From Frondihabitans sp. 762G35 (GTDB lineage Bacteria > Actinomycetota > Actinomycetes > Actinomycetales > Microbacteriaceae), in NCBI RefSeq assembly GCF_002074055.1, contig NZ_CP014619.1, positions 2,885,002 through 2,949,001 of the forward strand: a stretch of DNA of 64,000 nucleotides, read 5' to 3'. The position numbers and the translations under genes were made by a program. Below the pieces are notes generated by a model that saw only the letters and a list, made by a program, of their open reading frames with translations, had not been told where the DNA came from and made no database searches. Below are positions 8,520 to 17,554 of the stretch, one piece after another (position 1 is the first letter of the stretch; the number at the start of each line of letters is the position of its first letter).

Positions 8520-9425
8520 ATGCGCGAAATCCTGCCGACCCGTCTCTCCTGCCGGCCGTTCACCGTCGCCGAGGCGCTCGACGCGGGCGTCACCCGCCAG
8601 CGGCTGCGGCGGTCCGACCTGCGCGCACCGTTCCACGGGGCGCGCGTGGCGGCGACGCCCGCGACGCTCCACGACCGGTGCCGGGCTCTCGCTCCTCTGC
8701 TCGAGACCGACCAGTTCGTCAGCCACATCACCAGCGCCGCGCTCTGGGGCCTCCCGCTCCCCCCTCGCTACGCGAGCACCGACGTGCCGCTCCACGTCAC
8801 GTCGATCCGGCGGCGCGAGCCACGTCGCTCGGGAGTGACGGGGCACCGCGATCCCCGGGCCCCGGATCCTGCGCGCCTCGGCTCGATCCCCGTGAGCACA
8901 CCCGTTCGCGCGTGGACCGAGTGCCGGACCCTCCTCGACCTCGACGATCTCGTCATCGTGGGCGATGCCCTAGTCGGCCGATGGTCGGAGACCGCAGGAG
9001 CCTCGGGCCTCCCTTTGCGAGACCTCGAGGCCGCCTCCGCCGCCTGCCTCGGGAAGGGCACGCGACGGCTGCAGGAGTCGCTGGCACTCGTCCGCGTCGG
9101 GTCGCGATCTCCGGCGGAGACTCGGCTGCGGCTCCTGCTGGCCCGGGGCGGCATCCCCGAGCCGGAGTTGAACTTCGAGGCGCGGACCCCGAGCGGGACG
9201 TGGCTCGGCATCGTCGACTTCGCCTTCCCCGACCAGCGGCTCGGCCTCGAGTACGAGGGCGAGCACCACTTCAGCGACATCGCCACGTTCCACGCCGACA
9301 TCGAGCGCCGGGAACGGTTCGCCGAGGCCGGGTGGCGGACGATCCGGGTGACGTCCGAGCATCTCCGGCAGCCGGATGCGCTCGTCGCGCGGGTGCGTCG
9401 GCACCTGCTGCGGCTGTCGTCGTGA
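8520..9425 (+). CDS. DUF559 (Vsr/PD-(D/E)XK-like) domain protein with AbiEi-like N-terminus
   Basis: A 301-residue protein of a type common in actinobacteria. The N-terminal half resembles the AbiEi-type winged-helix region (LDAGVTRQRLRRSDLRAPFHGARV, then an SHITSAALWGLPLP segment). The C-terminal 110 residues are a DUF559 restriction-endonuclease-like fold: ETRLRLLLARGGI, then the putative catalytic D-x(n)-E-x-E in IVDFAFPDQRLGLEYEGEHH, and RRERFAEAGWRTIRV. No partner antitoxin or methylase gene is adjacent, so neither a toxin-antitoxin nor a restriction role can be asserted. The palindromic repeat flanks it on both sides. Confidence 0.8.
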   Translation: MREILPTRLSCRPFTVAEALDAGVTRQRLRRSDLRAPFHGARVAATPATLHDRCRALAPLLETDQFVSHITSAALWGLPLPPRYASTDVPLHVTSIRRREPRRSGVTGHRDPRAPDPARLGSIPVSTPVRAWTECRTLLDLDDLVIVGDALVGRWSETAGASGLPLRDLEAASAACLGKGTRRLQESLALVRVGSRSPAETRLRLLLARGGIPEPELNFEARTPSGTWLGIVDFAFPDQRLGLEYEGEHHFSDIATFHADIERRERFAEAGWRTIRVTSEHLRQPDALVARVRRHLLRLSS

Positions 9426-9442
9426 CGTGTCTCGGCTGGCCC

Positions 9443-9669
9443 GGCGAGACTCCATGAATTGCCACGTTCCACGAAGGTGAGCGGCGAGTCGTGGAGTCTC
9501 GCCGCGCGGGCGACGCTCCCCGGCCGGCGAGACTCCATGAATTGCCACGTTCCACGAAGGTGAGCGGCGAGTCGTGGAGTCTCGCCGCGCGGGCGACGCT
9601 CCCCGGCCGGCGACACTCCCCGATTTGCCACGTTCCACGAAGGTGAGCGGCGAGTCGTGGAGTCTCGCG
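9443..9669. repeat. Tandem array of three palindromic elements, 83-bp period
   Basis: Three 61-bp elements at 9443-9503, 9526-9586 and 9609-9669 are separated by a near-identical 22-bp spacer (GCGCGGGCGACGCTCCCCGG and two more bases). Each begins GGCGAGACTCCATGAATTGC and ends GTCGTGGAGTCTCG. The third copy has small changes in its left arm (GGCGACACTCCCCGATTTGC). Read on the minus strand, the elements line up with copies A and C. This accounts for the 285-bp gene-free stretch between the DUF559 gene and the lactonase gene. Confidence 0.9.
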
Positions 9670-9710
9670 GCAGCGGAGGGAGCGGAAGCGGGAGGGGAGC
9701 GGCAGCGCCG

Positions 9711-10736
9711 CTACACCAGCACCACGCAGGCGGGGCTCCCCGACTCGATCTGCAGCGTCGCGGCTCCGGGCACGCCCGTCTCGGGCTCGAGCGGCAGCAC
9801 CGACACGGTGCCGGACTCCTGGTTCGCGACGTAGATCGCGCCCGGCGTCAACGCGAAGTGCCGCGGCCAACGCCCACCCGAGGGGACCTCCGCCACGAGC
9901 GACAGACGCCCGGGAGCGGCGGCCGACTCCTCCAGCACCGAGATCGTGTCGCGCCCGCGGACCGCGACGTAGACCCGCGACCCCTGGACCTCCACGTGCG
10001 ACAGCAGCGCGTCGGCCCCGGGGGTGGTCGTGTCGTACGCCGCGACGGAGTGGTCGACCCGGAACCCACGCTCCCCGTGCGTCATCACGTGCAGCCGCCC
10101 GTCGAGCTCGCCGGTGACGAGGAGGCGGTCGCCGAGCCAGGCGACGTGGCGCGGCCCGGAGCCGGACGGCATCGGGTGGGCGCCCAGGAGCTCCGGGTCG
10201 AGGGTGACCGGGTCGATCCGGTATTCGAGGAGGCGGTCCGTCCCGAGGTCGCTGATCAGCACGGTTCCCCACGGGGTCGGCGTGACCTGGTGCGCGTGCG
10301 GGCGCTCCTGCCGGTCGACCACGGGGCCGCGCCCGACGGGCAGCGCCACGACGCGGGCGACTCGCCCTGGGTCGGAGGCGTCGGCGGAGAGGACGGCGAT
10401 CGTTCCGGCCGTGTAGTTCGCCACCACGAGGGCGCCGGACGCCGGATCGACGACCACGTGGCACGGAGCCGCGCCGCCCGATGCCGCCTGCGAGGCGGCG
10501 ACGAGGGTTCCCGCGGACACCGTGAACGACAGCAGCCGACCCTCGTTCGTCTCGGAGACGGCGTGGAGCGCGCCGTCGGTCACGGCGAGGAACGACGGAT
10601 CGTCGACCTCGACGATCTGGACGGCTCGCCACGGCGTCTCGACCGTGTCGCGGTCGAACACGGTGATGCCGGGGCCTGTTCCGCCGCTGGACGCGGTGTA
10701 GCCGCCGATGTAGAGGCGCGTCGCCGAGCCGCTCAC
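9711..10736 (-). CDS. Lactonase family protein (seven-bladed propeller, 6-phosphogluconolactonase-like)
   Basis: A 341-residue beta-propeller of the Pgl/3-carboxymuconate cyclase family (LYIGGYTA at the N-terminus, then repeated blades such as FLAVTDGALHAVSE and VYVANQESGTVSV). The family hydrolyses sugar lactones, typically 6-phosphogluconolactone. The conserved HPHQ-type segment appears as RPHAHQV. No signal peptide is present. The GTG start overlaps the last codon of the upstream chorismate mutase, so the two are co-transcribed. The sugar-acid pathway it serves cannot be told from context. Confidence 0.85.
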   Translation of the reverse strand: MSGSATRLYIGGYTASSGGTGPGITVFDRDTVETPWRAVQIVEVDDPSFLAVTDGALHAVSETNEGRLLSFTVSAGTLVAASQAASGGAAPCHVVVDPASGALVVANYTAGTIAVLSADASDPGRVARVVALPVGRGPVVDRQERPHAHQVTPTPWGTVLISDLGTDRLLEYRIDPVTLDPELLGAHPMPSGSGPRHVAWLGDRLLVTGELDGRLHVMTHGERGFRVDHSVAAYDTTTPGADALLSHVEVQGSRVYVAVRGRDTISVLEESAAAPGRLSLVAEVPSGGRWPRHFALTPGAIYVANQESGTVSVLPLEPETGVPGAATLQIESGSPACVVLV

Positions 10737-11080
10737 AGGTCGTCGGCGTCGCCCGAGGCGATGCGCTCGTGGTGGTGGATGACCTCGGCGACGATGAAGT
10801 TCAAGAACTTCTCGGCGAACGCAGGATCGAGGTGCGACTCGGCCGCGAGAGCACGCAGGCGCTGGATCTGCACCTGCTCCCGATCGGGGTCGCTCGCGGG
10901 CATGCCCGACTCGGCCTTCAGATACCCCACCGTCTGCGTGAACTTGAACCGCTCGGCCAGGAGGTGGACGAGCGCCGCGTCAATGTTGTCGATGCTCTGA
11001 CGGAGGCGCGTCAGCCGGTCGTAGGCCTTCTGCGCGTCCGCGGAGGTCGCGGCGTCGGCGGGGGTCGAGGAATCTGCCAT
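10733..11080 (-). CDS. Chorismate mutase, AroQ type
   Basis: A 115-residue all-helical protein with the AroQ pattern: LRQSIDNIDAALVHLLAERFKFTQTVGYLKAE at the N-terminus, then DREQVQIQRLRALAAESHLDPAFAEKFL. It converts chorismate to prephenate for phenylalanine and tyrosine synthesis. The first about 20 residues are a low-complexity Ala/Asp/Ser extension. It is the first gene of a two-gene unit with the lactonase (4-bp overlap). Confidence 0.9.
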   Translation of the reverse strand: MADSSTPADAATSADAQKAYDRLTRLRQSIDNIDAALVHLLAERFKFTQTVGYLKAESGMPASDPDREQVQIQRLRALAAESHLDPAFAEKFLNFIVAEVIHHHERIASGDADDL

Positions 11081-11248
11081 GACACGACTGTATCGGCAGC
11101 CCCGCGAACGGGGAGTGGCCGACGGTGCCGGGCGCGCCTAGCCTTCGAAGACGGGGGAAGAGGCATCAGGGCCGACGCCGCCGTCGATCACCGGCTGGAC
11201 CACCAGCCCTTCACCGCGCGCCGACGCCTTCACGAAGTCACGAGTCCC

Positions 11249-12343
11249 ATGGATCACTCCCTCCCCGTCACGCCGCCCGTTCCCACGAGCGCGCCGGCGA
11301 CTCCCCTCCCCCTCCGCTTCAACCTGCCGCAGGGCTGGCCCGCGCCGAGCGTCGACTGGTTGGCCGCCAACCAGGGCTGGGACCCGCCGTTCGGCTGGAC
11401 TCCGGCGCCGGGCGTGGCTCCCGCTCCCGCCGGCTGGGTCTGGTGGTCGCGGGATCCGGTGGGCTGGAAGGCCATGGCCGGTCCGGTCACCGACTCGTTC
11501 CGCAACGGCATCGTGCTCGGCGCCGTCTTCTTCATCGTCGGCCTGGCGCTCACGGTCCTGCCGCTGACGCTGCACACGAGCTTCGGCTTCATCTTCTGGG
11601 GCGCCATCGTGTTCGGGCCCATCAACGTCGCGCGCAACATCGGCGCACTGCGTAAGTCGAACGCCGCGTTCGTGACGTTCATCCGCGCGAAGGCGGCCGA
11701 GATCCGGCAGACGCTCGACACGTCGAGCTACAGCGACTACCTCGCGACGTCTCCCGCGGATCCTGCCCCCTTCGACCGCTTCCTCGCCCGACGGGCCGAC
11801 GAGGCCTGGTCGTCCACGGGGCTCTGGCCGGTCACGCAGAACCACCTCGGAGTCACCGAGCAGTTCCGCATCCCGGCTCCGGCGGGGGTCCGCGGGCGTC
11901 GGATCGGCACCCTCGTCTTCGCGGGCCTCGCGGCCGTCGCGCTCATCGCCGTGGTGGCCAGCAGCCTCAGCGCTCCGAGCGGAAGCGGCGCCCAGGGCCT
12001 CGTCGGCGCCGGAAGCTCGACGGGCTCGACCGGGACCTCCGGCACCTCGACCTCGTCGAAGTACGACGTCGCGTGGAGCTTCGTCCACGACGGCGCCGCG
12101 ACGACGGCCACGTGCAGCACCGGCGACGACTGCTGGGTGGTGCGCCTTAGGGCCGATCCGTCGTGCACCAACGCCGCGCTGATGGTCGACTTCTTCACCA
12201 CGGAGGCCGCGCAGGACCCCGAGCGCTCGAAGGACTTCTCGGTGACCCTGGTCGACGGGAAAGCCGACGTCGCCGTCCCCGCCACGAACTCGTCGGAGCA
12301 GTACGCCGACGTCTACCAGGCCCACTGCGTCCTCCGGAAGTGA
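11249..12343 (+). CDS. Membrane protein with tryptophan/proline-rich N-terminus, function unknown
   Basis: A 364-residue protein. Residues 1-85 are rich in Pro and Trp, with repeated PxGW/PPFGW units (GWPAPSVDW, GWDPPFGWTPAP, PAGWVWWSRDPVGW) like the cytoplasmic DUF2510-type modules of actinobacterial membrane proteins. Two membrane segments follow (GIVLGAVFFIVGLALTVLPL and FIFWGAIVFGPINVA), then a cytoplasmic region and a third segment (LVFAGLAAVALIAVVASSL) near residue 225. A Ser/Gly/Thr linker leads to an outside domain with four cysteines. ATG 11249 was chosen; the frame extends further but with non-protein-like sequence. I do not recognise a function. Confidence 0.75.
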   Translation: MDHSLPVTPPVPTSAPATPLPLRFNLPQGWPAPSVDWLAANQGWDPPFGWTPAPGVAPAPAGWVWWSRDPVGWKAMAGPVTDSFRNGIVLGAVFFIVGLALTVLPLTLHTSFGFIFWGAIVFGPINVARNIGALRKSNAAFVTFIRAKAAEIRQTLDTSSYSDYLATSPADPAPFDRFLARRADEAWSSTGLWPVTQNHLGVTEQFRIPAPAGVRGRRIGTLVFAGLAAVALIAVVASSLSAPSGSGAQGLVGAGSSTGSTGTSGTSTSSKYDVAWSFVHDGAATTATCSTGDDCWVVRLRADPSCTNAALMVDFFTTEAAQDPERSKDFSVTLVDGKADVAVPATNSSEQYADVYQAHCVLRK

Positions 12344-12357
12344 CCGCATCCGGACGA

Positions 12358-12391
12358 CGGACGGCCCCGAGCCTGCGCTCGGGGCCGTCCG
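12358..12391. terminator. Bidirectional terminator hairpin
   Basis: A perfect 15-bp stem: CGGACGGCCCCGAGC (12358-12372), loop CTGC, GCTCGGGGCCGTCCG (12377-12391). It lies between the convergent membrane-protein gene and ohr. Confidence 0.8.
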
Positions 12392-12419
12392 CGATCCGGT
12401 GGAGAACCGGGCGGGATCG

Positions 12420-12845
12420 TCAGTCGACGATGGTGATGGTCACCTCGACGTTGCCCCGCGTGGCGTTGGAGTACGGGCAGACGGTGTGCGCGGTGTCGGC
12501 GAGCTCCTGCCGGCGGTCGGCCGGGACGTTGGGCGTGTAGACGTCGAGCTCGACCGCGAGACCGAAGCCGCCCTCGCCGTTGCCGCCGATCGAGACGCTG
12601 GCCGAGACGGAGGCGTCTTTCGTGTCGACGCCGAGGCGCTTGCCGACGCCGTGCATGGCGCTGAGGAAGCACGCCGCGTAGCCCGCCGCGAAGAGCTGCT
12701 CCGGGTTCGTGCCCTCGCCGGAGCCGCCCATCTCCTTCGGCGGACGCGTGTCGAAGTCGAGGCGGTCGTCCTCGCTGCGGACGTGACCGTCGCGCCCTCC
12801 ACCGGTGGCGTGGGCGATGGCGGTGTAAGCGATTTCCAGAGTCAT
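12420..12845 (-). CDS. ohr: Organic hydroperoxide resistance protein (Ohr/OsmC)
   Basis: A thiol peroxidase that reduces organic hydroperoxides in the cytoplasm. It is 141 residues, the usual Ohr length. Both catalytic cysteines are in place: Cys59 in AAGYAACFLSAMHGV and Cys123 in HTVCPYSNATRGN. The DTRPPKEMGGSGEGTNPEQLFA segment that forms the substrate pocket is intact. No OhrR gene is adjacent, but an inverted repeat lies just upstream of the start. Confidence 0.95.
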   Translation of the reverse strand: MTLEIAYTAIAHATGGGRDGHVRSEDDRLDFDTRPPKEMGGSGEGTNPEQLFAAGYAACFLSAMHGVGKRLGVDTKDASVSASVSIGGNGEGGFGLAVELDVYTPNVPADRRQELADTAHTVCPYSNATRGNVEVTITIVD

Positions 12846-12870
12846 GCTGGCAAGCAGACACCCTCGGTCT

Positions 12871-12890
12871 GAATGAATCCTGATGCATTC
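12871..12890. promoter_or_regulatory. Inverted repeat between ohr and the divergent isomerase-family gene
   Basis: GAATGAAT (12871-12878) and ATGCATTC (12883-12890) form a near-perfect inverted repeat with a 4-bp centre, 26 bp upstream of the ohr ATG. Its position fits an operator for a MarR/OhrR-type repressor, but the binding factor is not known. Confidence 0.4.
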
Positions 12891-12961
12891 GTGAACACCG
12901 GGCGGACGCGTCTGGTAGGGCAGGATCCCCGCCGCACGTCCGCCCGTGCCACGATGTCCCC

Positions 12962-13567
12962 ATGCCCAGCGCGATGTTCAGCCAAGCCGCCGAGACGTTC
13001 GTCACGCTCGTGCAGGCGATCCGTCCCGAGCAGTGGGACGATGAGGCGCTCGGCTCCTGGACGGTGCGCGATCTCACCGGTCACACGACGCGCGCGATCC
13101 TCACCGTCGTCACGTATCTGGGGCAGGACGAGCCCGGCGACGTCACCATCCCCACGGCCGAGCACTACTACACGGTCGCGCTGACGCAGTTCGGCGACGA
13201 TGCCTCCGTCGCCAAGCGCGGCGTCGAAGCCGGAGTCTGGCTAGGGCAGGATCCGGTCGGCCGGATCAAGGAGTCCCTCGCCCGAGCGCGCGAGCTCCTG
13301 GCGGCGCAGCCCCGCAACCGCCTCGTCTCGATCGGCGGCATGGGCATCCCCCTGGCGGAGTACCTGCGCACCCGCACGTTCGAGCTCACGGTCCACACGA
13401 TGGACCTCGCCCGGGCCACCGGGATCCCGCACGGGTTGTCGCCCGCCGTGCTGACGGGCGCCGCGAGGCTCGCGGCCAGCACCGCGGTGGCGCGGGGGCA
13501 CGGCGAGGAGCTGCTGCTGGCGATGACGGGACGCGCGCCCCTCCCCGAGGCGTTCACGATCGTCTGA
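12962..13567 (+). CDS. Mycothiol-dependent maleylpyruvate isomerase-like protein (DinB superfamily)
   Basis: A 201-residue protein with the MDMPI N-terminal four-helix fold. The metal-site histidines are visible as His41 in VRDLTGHTTRA and His145 in ELTVHTMDLARA. Members use or act on mycothiol, the low-molecular-weight thiol of actinobacteria, and many are mycothiol transferases of unknown substrate. The protein lacks the extra C-terminal domain of true maleylpyruvate isomerase. It is divergent from ohr, which hints at thiol or peroxide stress. Confidence 0.8.
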   Translation: MPSAMFSQAAETFVTLVQAIRPEQWDDEALGSWTVRDLTGHTTRAILTVVTYLGQDEPGDVTIPTAEHYYTVALTQFGDDASVAKRGVEAGVWLGQDPVGRIKESLARARELLAAQPRNRLVSIGGMGIPLAEYLRTRTFELTVHTMDLARATGIPHGLSPAVLTGAARLAASTAVARGHGEELLLAMTGRAPLPEAFTIV

Positions 13568-13669
13568 CGCGCGCCGTCCCGCGGCTGTCGCTCGAGATCG
13601 CACCGGGCGTCGCCTCCGCGCCTCGCACCCGACCTGGATCGCGACCTCGCGCCGGCGGGCCCGGGCGGC

Positions 13670-14956
13670 TCAGCCGAGCAGGTCGTGCCGCGTGACGATC
13701 TCCTCGCGGCCCGGGCCGACGCCGATGGCCGAGATGCGCGCGCCGCTCATCGCCTCGATCGCGAGGACGTAGTTCTGGGCGTTGACGGGCAGGTCGTCGA
13801 AGGTGCGGGCGCCGGTGATGTCCTCGGTCCAGCCGGGGAATTCCTCGTAGATCGGCACGGCGTGGTGGAAGTCGCTCTGCGACACCGGCACCTCGTCGAC
13901 GCGGACGCCGTCGACGTCGTAGGCGACGCAGGCGGGGATCTTCTGGAGGCCCGTGAGGACGTCGAGCTTCGTGAGGACGAAGTCGGTCACGCCGTTGATG
14001 CGGGCCGAGTAGCGGGCGATGGGCGCGTCGTACCAGCCGCAGCGACGGGGACGCCCCGTCGTGGTGCCGAACTCGAAGCCGTTCGCCCGCAGGAATTCGC
14101 CCCACTGGTCGAAGAGCTCCGTCGGGAACGGCCCCGCGCCCACGCGAGTCGTGTACGCCTTGACGATGCCGATGACGCGCTCGAGGCGCGCCGGGGCGAT
14201 ACCGGACCCGGTGGCCGCGCCTCCTGCGGTCGACGACGACGAGGTGACGAAGGGGTAGGTGCCGTGGTCGACGTCGAGCATGGTCGCCTGACCCGCCTCG
14301 AAGAGGACGGTCTTGCCGTCCTCGAGCGCGCGGTGCAGCTCGAGGGCGGTGTCGGTGACCATGGGGCGCAGCCGCTCGGAGTACGACAGCAGCGTCTCGA
14401 CGACCTCGTCGACGCTGATGGCGCGGCGGTTGTAGATCTTGACCAGGAGGTGGTTCTTCTGGTCGAGGGCCGCCTCGACCTTCTGGCGCAGGATGTTCTC
14501 GTCGAAGAGGTCCTGCACGCGGATGCCCACGCGGTTGATCTTGTCGGCGTAGGTCGGGCCGATCCCCCGGCCGGTGGTGCCGATGGAGCGGCTGCCGAGG
14601 AAGCGCTCGGTGACCTTGTCGAGGGTGCGGTGGTAATGCGTGATCAGGTGCGCGTTGGCGGACACCTTGAGCTTCGAGACGTCCACGCCGCGGGCGATGA
14701 GCGCGTCGAGCTCGTCGAACAGCACCTCGATGTCGATGACGACGCCGTTGCCGATGACCGGCGTCACGCCCTCCGTGAGGATTCCCGACGGGAGCAGGTG
14801 GAGCGCGTACTTCTGGTTGCCGATCACGACCGTGTGGCCGGCGTTGTTGCCGCCGTTGAACTTCACGACGTAGTCGATGCGACTTCCGAGGAGGTCGGTG
14901 GCCTTGCCTTTGCCCTCGTCGCCCCACTGGGCTCCGATGATGACTACTGCGGGCAT
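13670..14956 (-). CDS. purA: Adenylosuccinate synthetase
   Basis: A GTP-dependent enzyme joining IMP and aspartate, the first committed step to AMP. It is 428 residues, the normal length. The N-terminal P-loop region [17 protein letters not shown] carries catalytic Asp13, and His41 follows in [11 protein letters not shown]. Other landmarks are [36 protein letters not shown] and the [12 protein letters not shown] nucleotide segment. ATG 14956 (MPAVVIIG) is chosen over an upstream in-frame extension that is not family-like. The gene stands alone, away from purSQL. Confidence 0.97.
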   Translation of the reverse strand: MPAVVIIGAQWGDEGKGKATDLLGSRIDYVVKFNGGNNAGHTVVIGNQKYALHLLPSGILTEGVTPVIGNGVVIDIEVLFDELDALIARGVDVSKLKVSANAHLITHYHRTLDKVTERFLGSRSIGTTGRGIGPTYADKINRVGIRVQDLFDENILRQKVEAALDQKNHLLVKIYNRRAISVDEVVETLLSYSERLRPMVTDTALELHRALEDGKTVLFEAGQATMLDVDHGTYPFVTSSSSTAGGAATGSGIAPARLERVIGIVKAYTTRVGAGPFPTELFDQWGEFLRANGFEFGTTTGRPRRCGWYDAPIARYSARINGVTDFVLTKLDVLTGLQKIPACVAYDVDGVRVDEVPVSQSDFHHAVPIYEEFPGWTEDITGARTFDDLPVNAQNYVLAIEAMSGARISAIGVGPGREEIVTRHDLLG

Positions 14957-15068
14957 GGGTCGTCTCCTTTTCGAGTGCTGTCCCTCGCGAGCGCCGCGGG
15001 GCAGCGGGAGGAATGGACCCTGGGGGCGTCGACGCCGATGGTCCACCCGATTGTACCGGAGGCGCCGA

Positions 15069-16301
15069 TCAGCGGGCCGCGAGCGACGACGGGTCGGCGA
15101 GGAGCTCCTCGAACGCGAGCTCCGCCGCGCCGATCATGAGCCGGCGCGGCCCGAGGGCCGCTCGCACGATCGAGACGTCCTGGCCCGGACCGCGGAGGGC
15201 GCTCTCGGTCGTGAGCGCCCGGATCCGGTCGCCGGCGACGCCGTGCAGCGCCCCGAGGAAGCCGCCCAGCACGATCACCTGCGGATTGAAGACGTTCACG
15301 GTGGTGCGGAGGGTCACCGACAGCCAGCCGACCTGCCGTTCGACCTCCGCCAGCACGCGCGGGTCGTCGCTCCCGGCGAGCAGCGCGTCGAGGTCGTCGT
15401 CGCTCCCGCGCTCGCGCCCGAGGGCGTGCAGGAGCTCCGCCTGCCCGACCTCCGTCTCCAGGCAGCCGACGGCGCCGCAGTGGCAGACGACGCCGCTCGA
15501 GTTGACGAGGGTGTGGCCGAGCTCGCCCGCGTAGCCCTCCACTCCGCCGAGCGGTCGCCCGTCGACGATCACGCCGCCGCCCACGCCGGAGGCGCCGCCG
15601 TTGAGGAAGACCATCGTCCCGACCCCGCGCCCCGAGCCGAAGATGCTCTCCGCCACCGCTCCGAGCCGTGCGTCGTTGGCCGCCCTCGTGACGAGTCCCG
15701 TCTCGGCGCGCAGCATCTCGGAGAACGGCTCGTCGATCCAGCCCAGGTGGGGGGCGAGGCGCACGACGCCGTCGCTCCGGCGCACGAGGCCGGGCACGGC
15801 GACGCCGATCCCCGTGGCGCGGACGTCGCCGGGGAGCTCGTCGAGCACGTCGCGGATGGTCGCGGCCGCCAGGTGGGCCGCCTCGGAGGCGCTGGGGACC
15901 GAGTCGGTCTCCCGCCGGATCCTGCGGTGCACGGTTCCGTCGAGGCCCACGATCCCGACCGTCACCGCGTCGATCTCGGGGTTGACGGCGATCGCCACGA
16001 CCCGCGGGTCGGCGGTGACGACCGGACTCGGGCGGCCGACGCGGTTGCTCGCCGCGGGGACGGCCTCGCGGACGACGCCGATCTCGGCGAGCTCGCCGAC
16101 GAGGGCGGCGATCGTCGAGCGGTTGAGGCCCGTCGACTGCGTGAGCTCGGAGCGCGAGGAGCCCTGGGCCCGGTGCACGAGGCGAAGGACGGTCGCGAGA
16201 TTGCGCTGCCGGACACGATCGGGATTGGTGCCGCGCGCGCTCGCTGCGTTCTCGGCCGCCTGCTCGCCCGGCGGGGCGTCGGCGGGACGGGCTGGTTTCA
16301 C
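15069..16301 (-). CDS. ROK-family transcriptional regulator (NagC/XylR type)
   Basis: A 410-residue regulator. The N-terminal winged helix is [40 protein letters not shown]. It is followed by a ROK sugar-kinase-like domain with [38 protein letters not shown] and the zinc-binding [10 protein letters not shown]. The ROK signature suggests it senses a sugar or sugar phosphate. It lies downstream of the thuA-idh operon in the same direction but is separated by a palindromic repeat. Likely targets are the neighbouring sugar genes, including xylAB; that is inference from position. Confidence 0.88.
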   Translation of the reverse strand: MKPARPADAPPGEQAAENAASARGTNPDRVRQRNLATVLRLVHRAQGSSRSELTQSTGLNRSTIAALVGELAEIGVVREAVPAASNRVGRPSPVVTADPRVVAIAVNPEIDAVTVGIVGLDGTVHRRIRRETDSVPSASEAAHLAAATIRDVLDELPGDVRATGIGVAVPGLVRRSDGVVRLAPHLGWIDEPFSEMLRAETGLVTRAANDARLGAVAESIFGSGRGVGTMVFLNGGASGVGGGVIVDGRPLGGVEGYAGELGHTLVNSSGVVCHCGAVGCLETEVGQAELLHALGRERGSDDDLDALLAGSDDPRVLAEVERQVGWLSVTLRTTVNVFNPQVIVLGGFLGALHGVAGDRIRALTTESALRGPGQDVSIVRAALGPRRLMIGAAELAFEELLADPSSLAAR

Positions 16302-16355
16302 GGCGCGACTCCCTCTCTCTCGAGACTAGCGGTGTCCCGCCCCGGCCCGACACGG

Positions 16356-16413
16356 GCGAGACTCCACGACTCGCCACTCACGTTTGTGAAACGGCGCACA
16401 TCGTGGAGTCTCG
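16356..16413. repeat. Palindromic repeat family, copy C
   Basis: A 58-bp element bounded by GCGAGACTCCACGA and TCGTGGAGTCTCG, a 13-14-bp perfect terminal inverted repeat, with inner block CTCGCCACTCACGTTTGTGA. It has the same orientation as copy A. It lies between the ROK gene and the upstream oxidoreductase stop. Confidence 0.85.
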
Positions 16414-16420
16414 ACCCGGG

Positions 16421-17554
16421 TCAGACGGCCTGCCGCACCTCGCCGAGGGCGCGGCGCACGCTGCCCCAGTTGGCGAGCCGGTCCCGCACGTCGTCGCGGG
16501 CCTCGGCGGCGAGCGCCTCGGCGAGCGCGCGCTCCAGGACGTCGTCGAGCAGGATCCTGCGCCCCGCGTCCTTCGACTCGATGGCCGCCTCGACCATGGC
16601 CAGGCTCATGACGTTCCCGTGCACCTCGCCGTCGGGCGTCTCGCCCGTGCGGAGAGCGCGGACGAACGACGCGAGCGAGCCCGTGATGTCGGAGCCGACC
16701 GACTCGAACGCGCCGGCCTCCGCGGCGGGACCGTCCGGCACGTCGATCGTGGGGGCGTCGTCGCCGCTCCAGAGCGCCGTGCCCGCGGCACCGGACACGC
16801 GCCAGGAGCCGTTCCACGAGGTCTCGTGCCCGGGGGCGCACCAGCTGCCCGTGTAGACGTAGCGGGCTCCCCCGGTGAACTCGAACACGGCCGTCGCCGC
16901 CGCGTCGCCGCGGTACCACGACCAGCTCGGGTTGAACGACTCGCAGTAGACGGAGAGGGGCTCCCGGTCGAGGAGGTAGCGCACGGAGTCGAACGGGTGG
17001 ATCGCCATGTCGAGCAGGAGCACGTTGTCCATCTGCTCCCGGAATCCGCCGAAGTGCGGCGCCTTCGCGAACTCGGTCGTGACGAGCCCGACGTCGCCGA
17101 GCTGCCCGGCCTGCTGCTTGAGGGCGACGAGCTGGTCGTTGTAGCGCCGCGACTGCGACACCATGAACAGCTCGCCGGTGACCTCCGCGGCCGCGGCGAG
17201 GGAGAGCGCCTCGGCCACCGTCTGCGCGGCCGGCTTCTCACCGAGCACGGGCAGGCCGCGGAAGAGCGCGTCCGTCGTCACCGGGTGGTGGGCGACCGGC
17301 ACGGTGATGTCGAGGATCGCGTCGGCCTCGACCCGGGAGAGCAGCTCGCCCAGGTCGGTCGACGTGGGGATCGCAGGATCCCCGGCCACCGCGGCCCCGG
17401 CCTCGGCCGCCGCCGGGCTGAGGTCGACGATGCCGACCAGCTCGACGTCCGGGTTCTCGGCGACGTTCCGGAGCCAGGCCTGGCCCATGCCGCCGGCCCC
17501 CACCTGGACCACGCGCAGCGGCCGGTCGGGGTTCGCCACCCGTCGGAAGGTCAT
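16421..17554 (-). CDS. Gfo/Idh/MocA-family oxidoreductase, ThuB-like
   Basis: A 377-residue NAD(P)-dependent sugar oxidoreductase. The Rossmann motif is [16 protein letters not shown], followed by the EKP substrate/cofactor loop in LGEKPAAQT and a C-terminal alpha/beta domain with [13 protein letters not shown]. The start overlaps the thuA stop by 4 bp, giving a thuA-thuB-like pair. In that pair the oxidoreductase is associated with 3-keto derivatives of disaccharides such as trehalose. It is the last gene of the binding protein-permease-permease-thuA operon. Confidence 0.88.
   Translation of the reverse strand: MTFRRVANPDRPLRVVQVGAGGMGQAWLRNVAENPDVELVGIVDLSPAAAEAGAAVAGDPAIPTSTDLGELLSRVEADAILDITVPVAHHPVTTDALFRGLPVLGEKPAAQTVAEALSLAAAAEVTGELFMVSQSRRYNDQLVALKQQAGQLGDVGLVTTEFAKAPHFGGFREQMDNVLLLDMAIHPFDSVRYLLDREPLSVYCESFNPSWSWYRGDAAATAVFEFTGGARYVYTGSWCAPGHETSWNGSWRVSGAAGTALWSGDDAPTIDVPDGPAAEAGAFESVGSDITGSLASFVRALRTGETPDGEVHGNVMSLAMVEAAIESKDAGRRILLDDVLERALAEALAAEARDDVRDRLANWGSVRRALGEVRQAV

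Noticed and set aside
6203-9457. A long arginine/proline-rich frame on the plus strand overlapping purL and the DUF559 gene
   Set aside because: It is the shifted frame of purL, which is fully supported by conserved motifs.
9443-9669. Tandem repeat considered as a CRISPR array
   Set aside because: The 61-bp units are themselves palindromic, the 22-bp spacers are identical instead of unique, and no cas gene is present.
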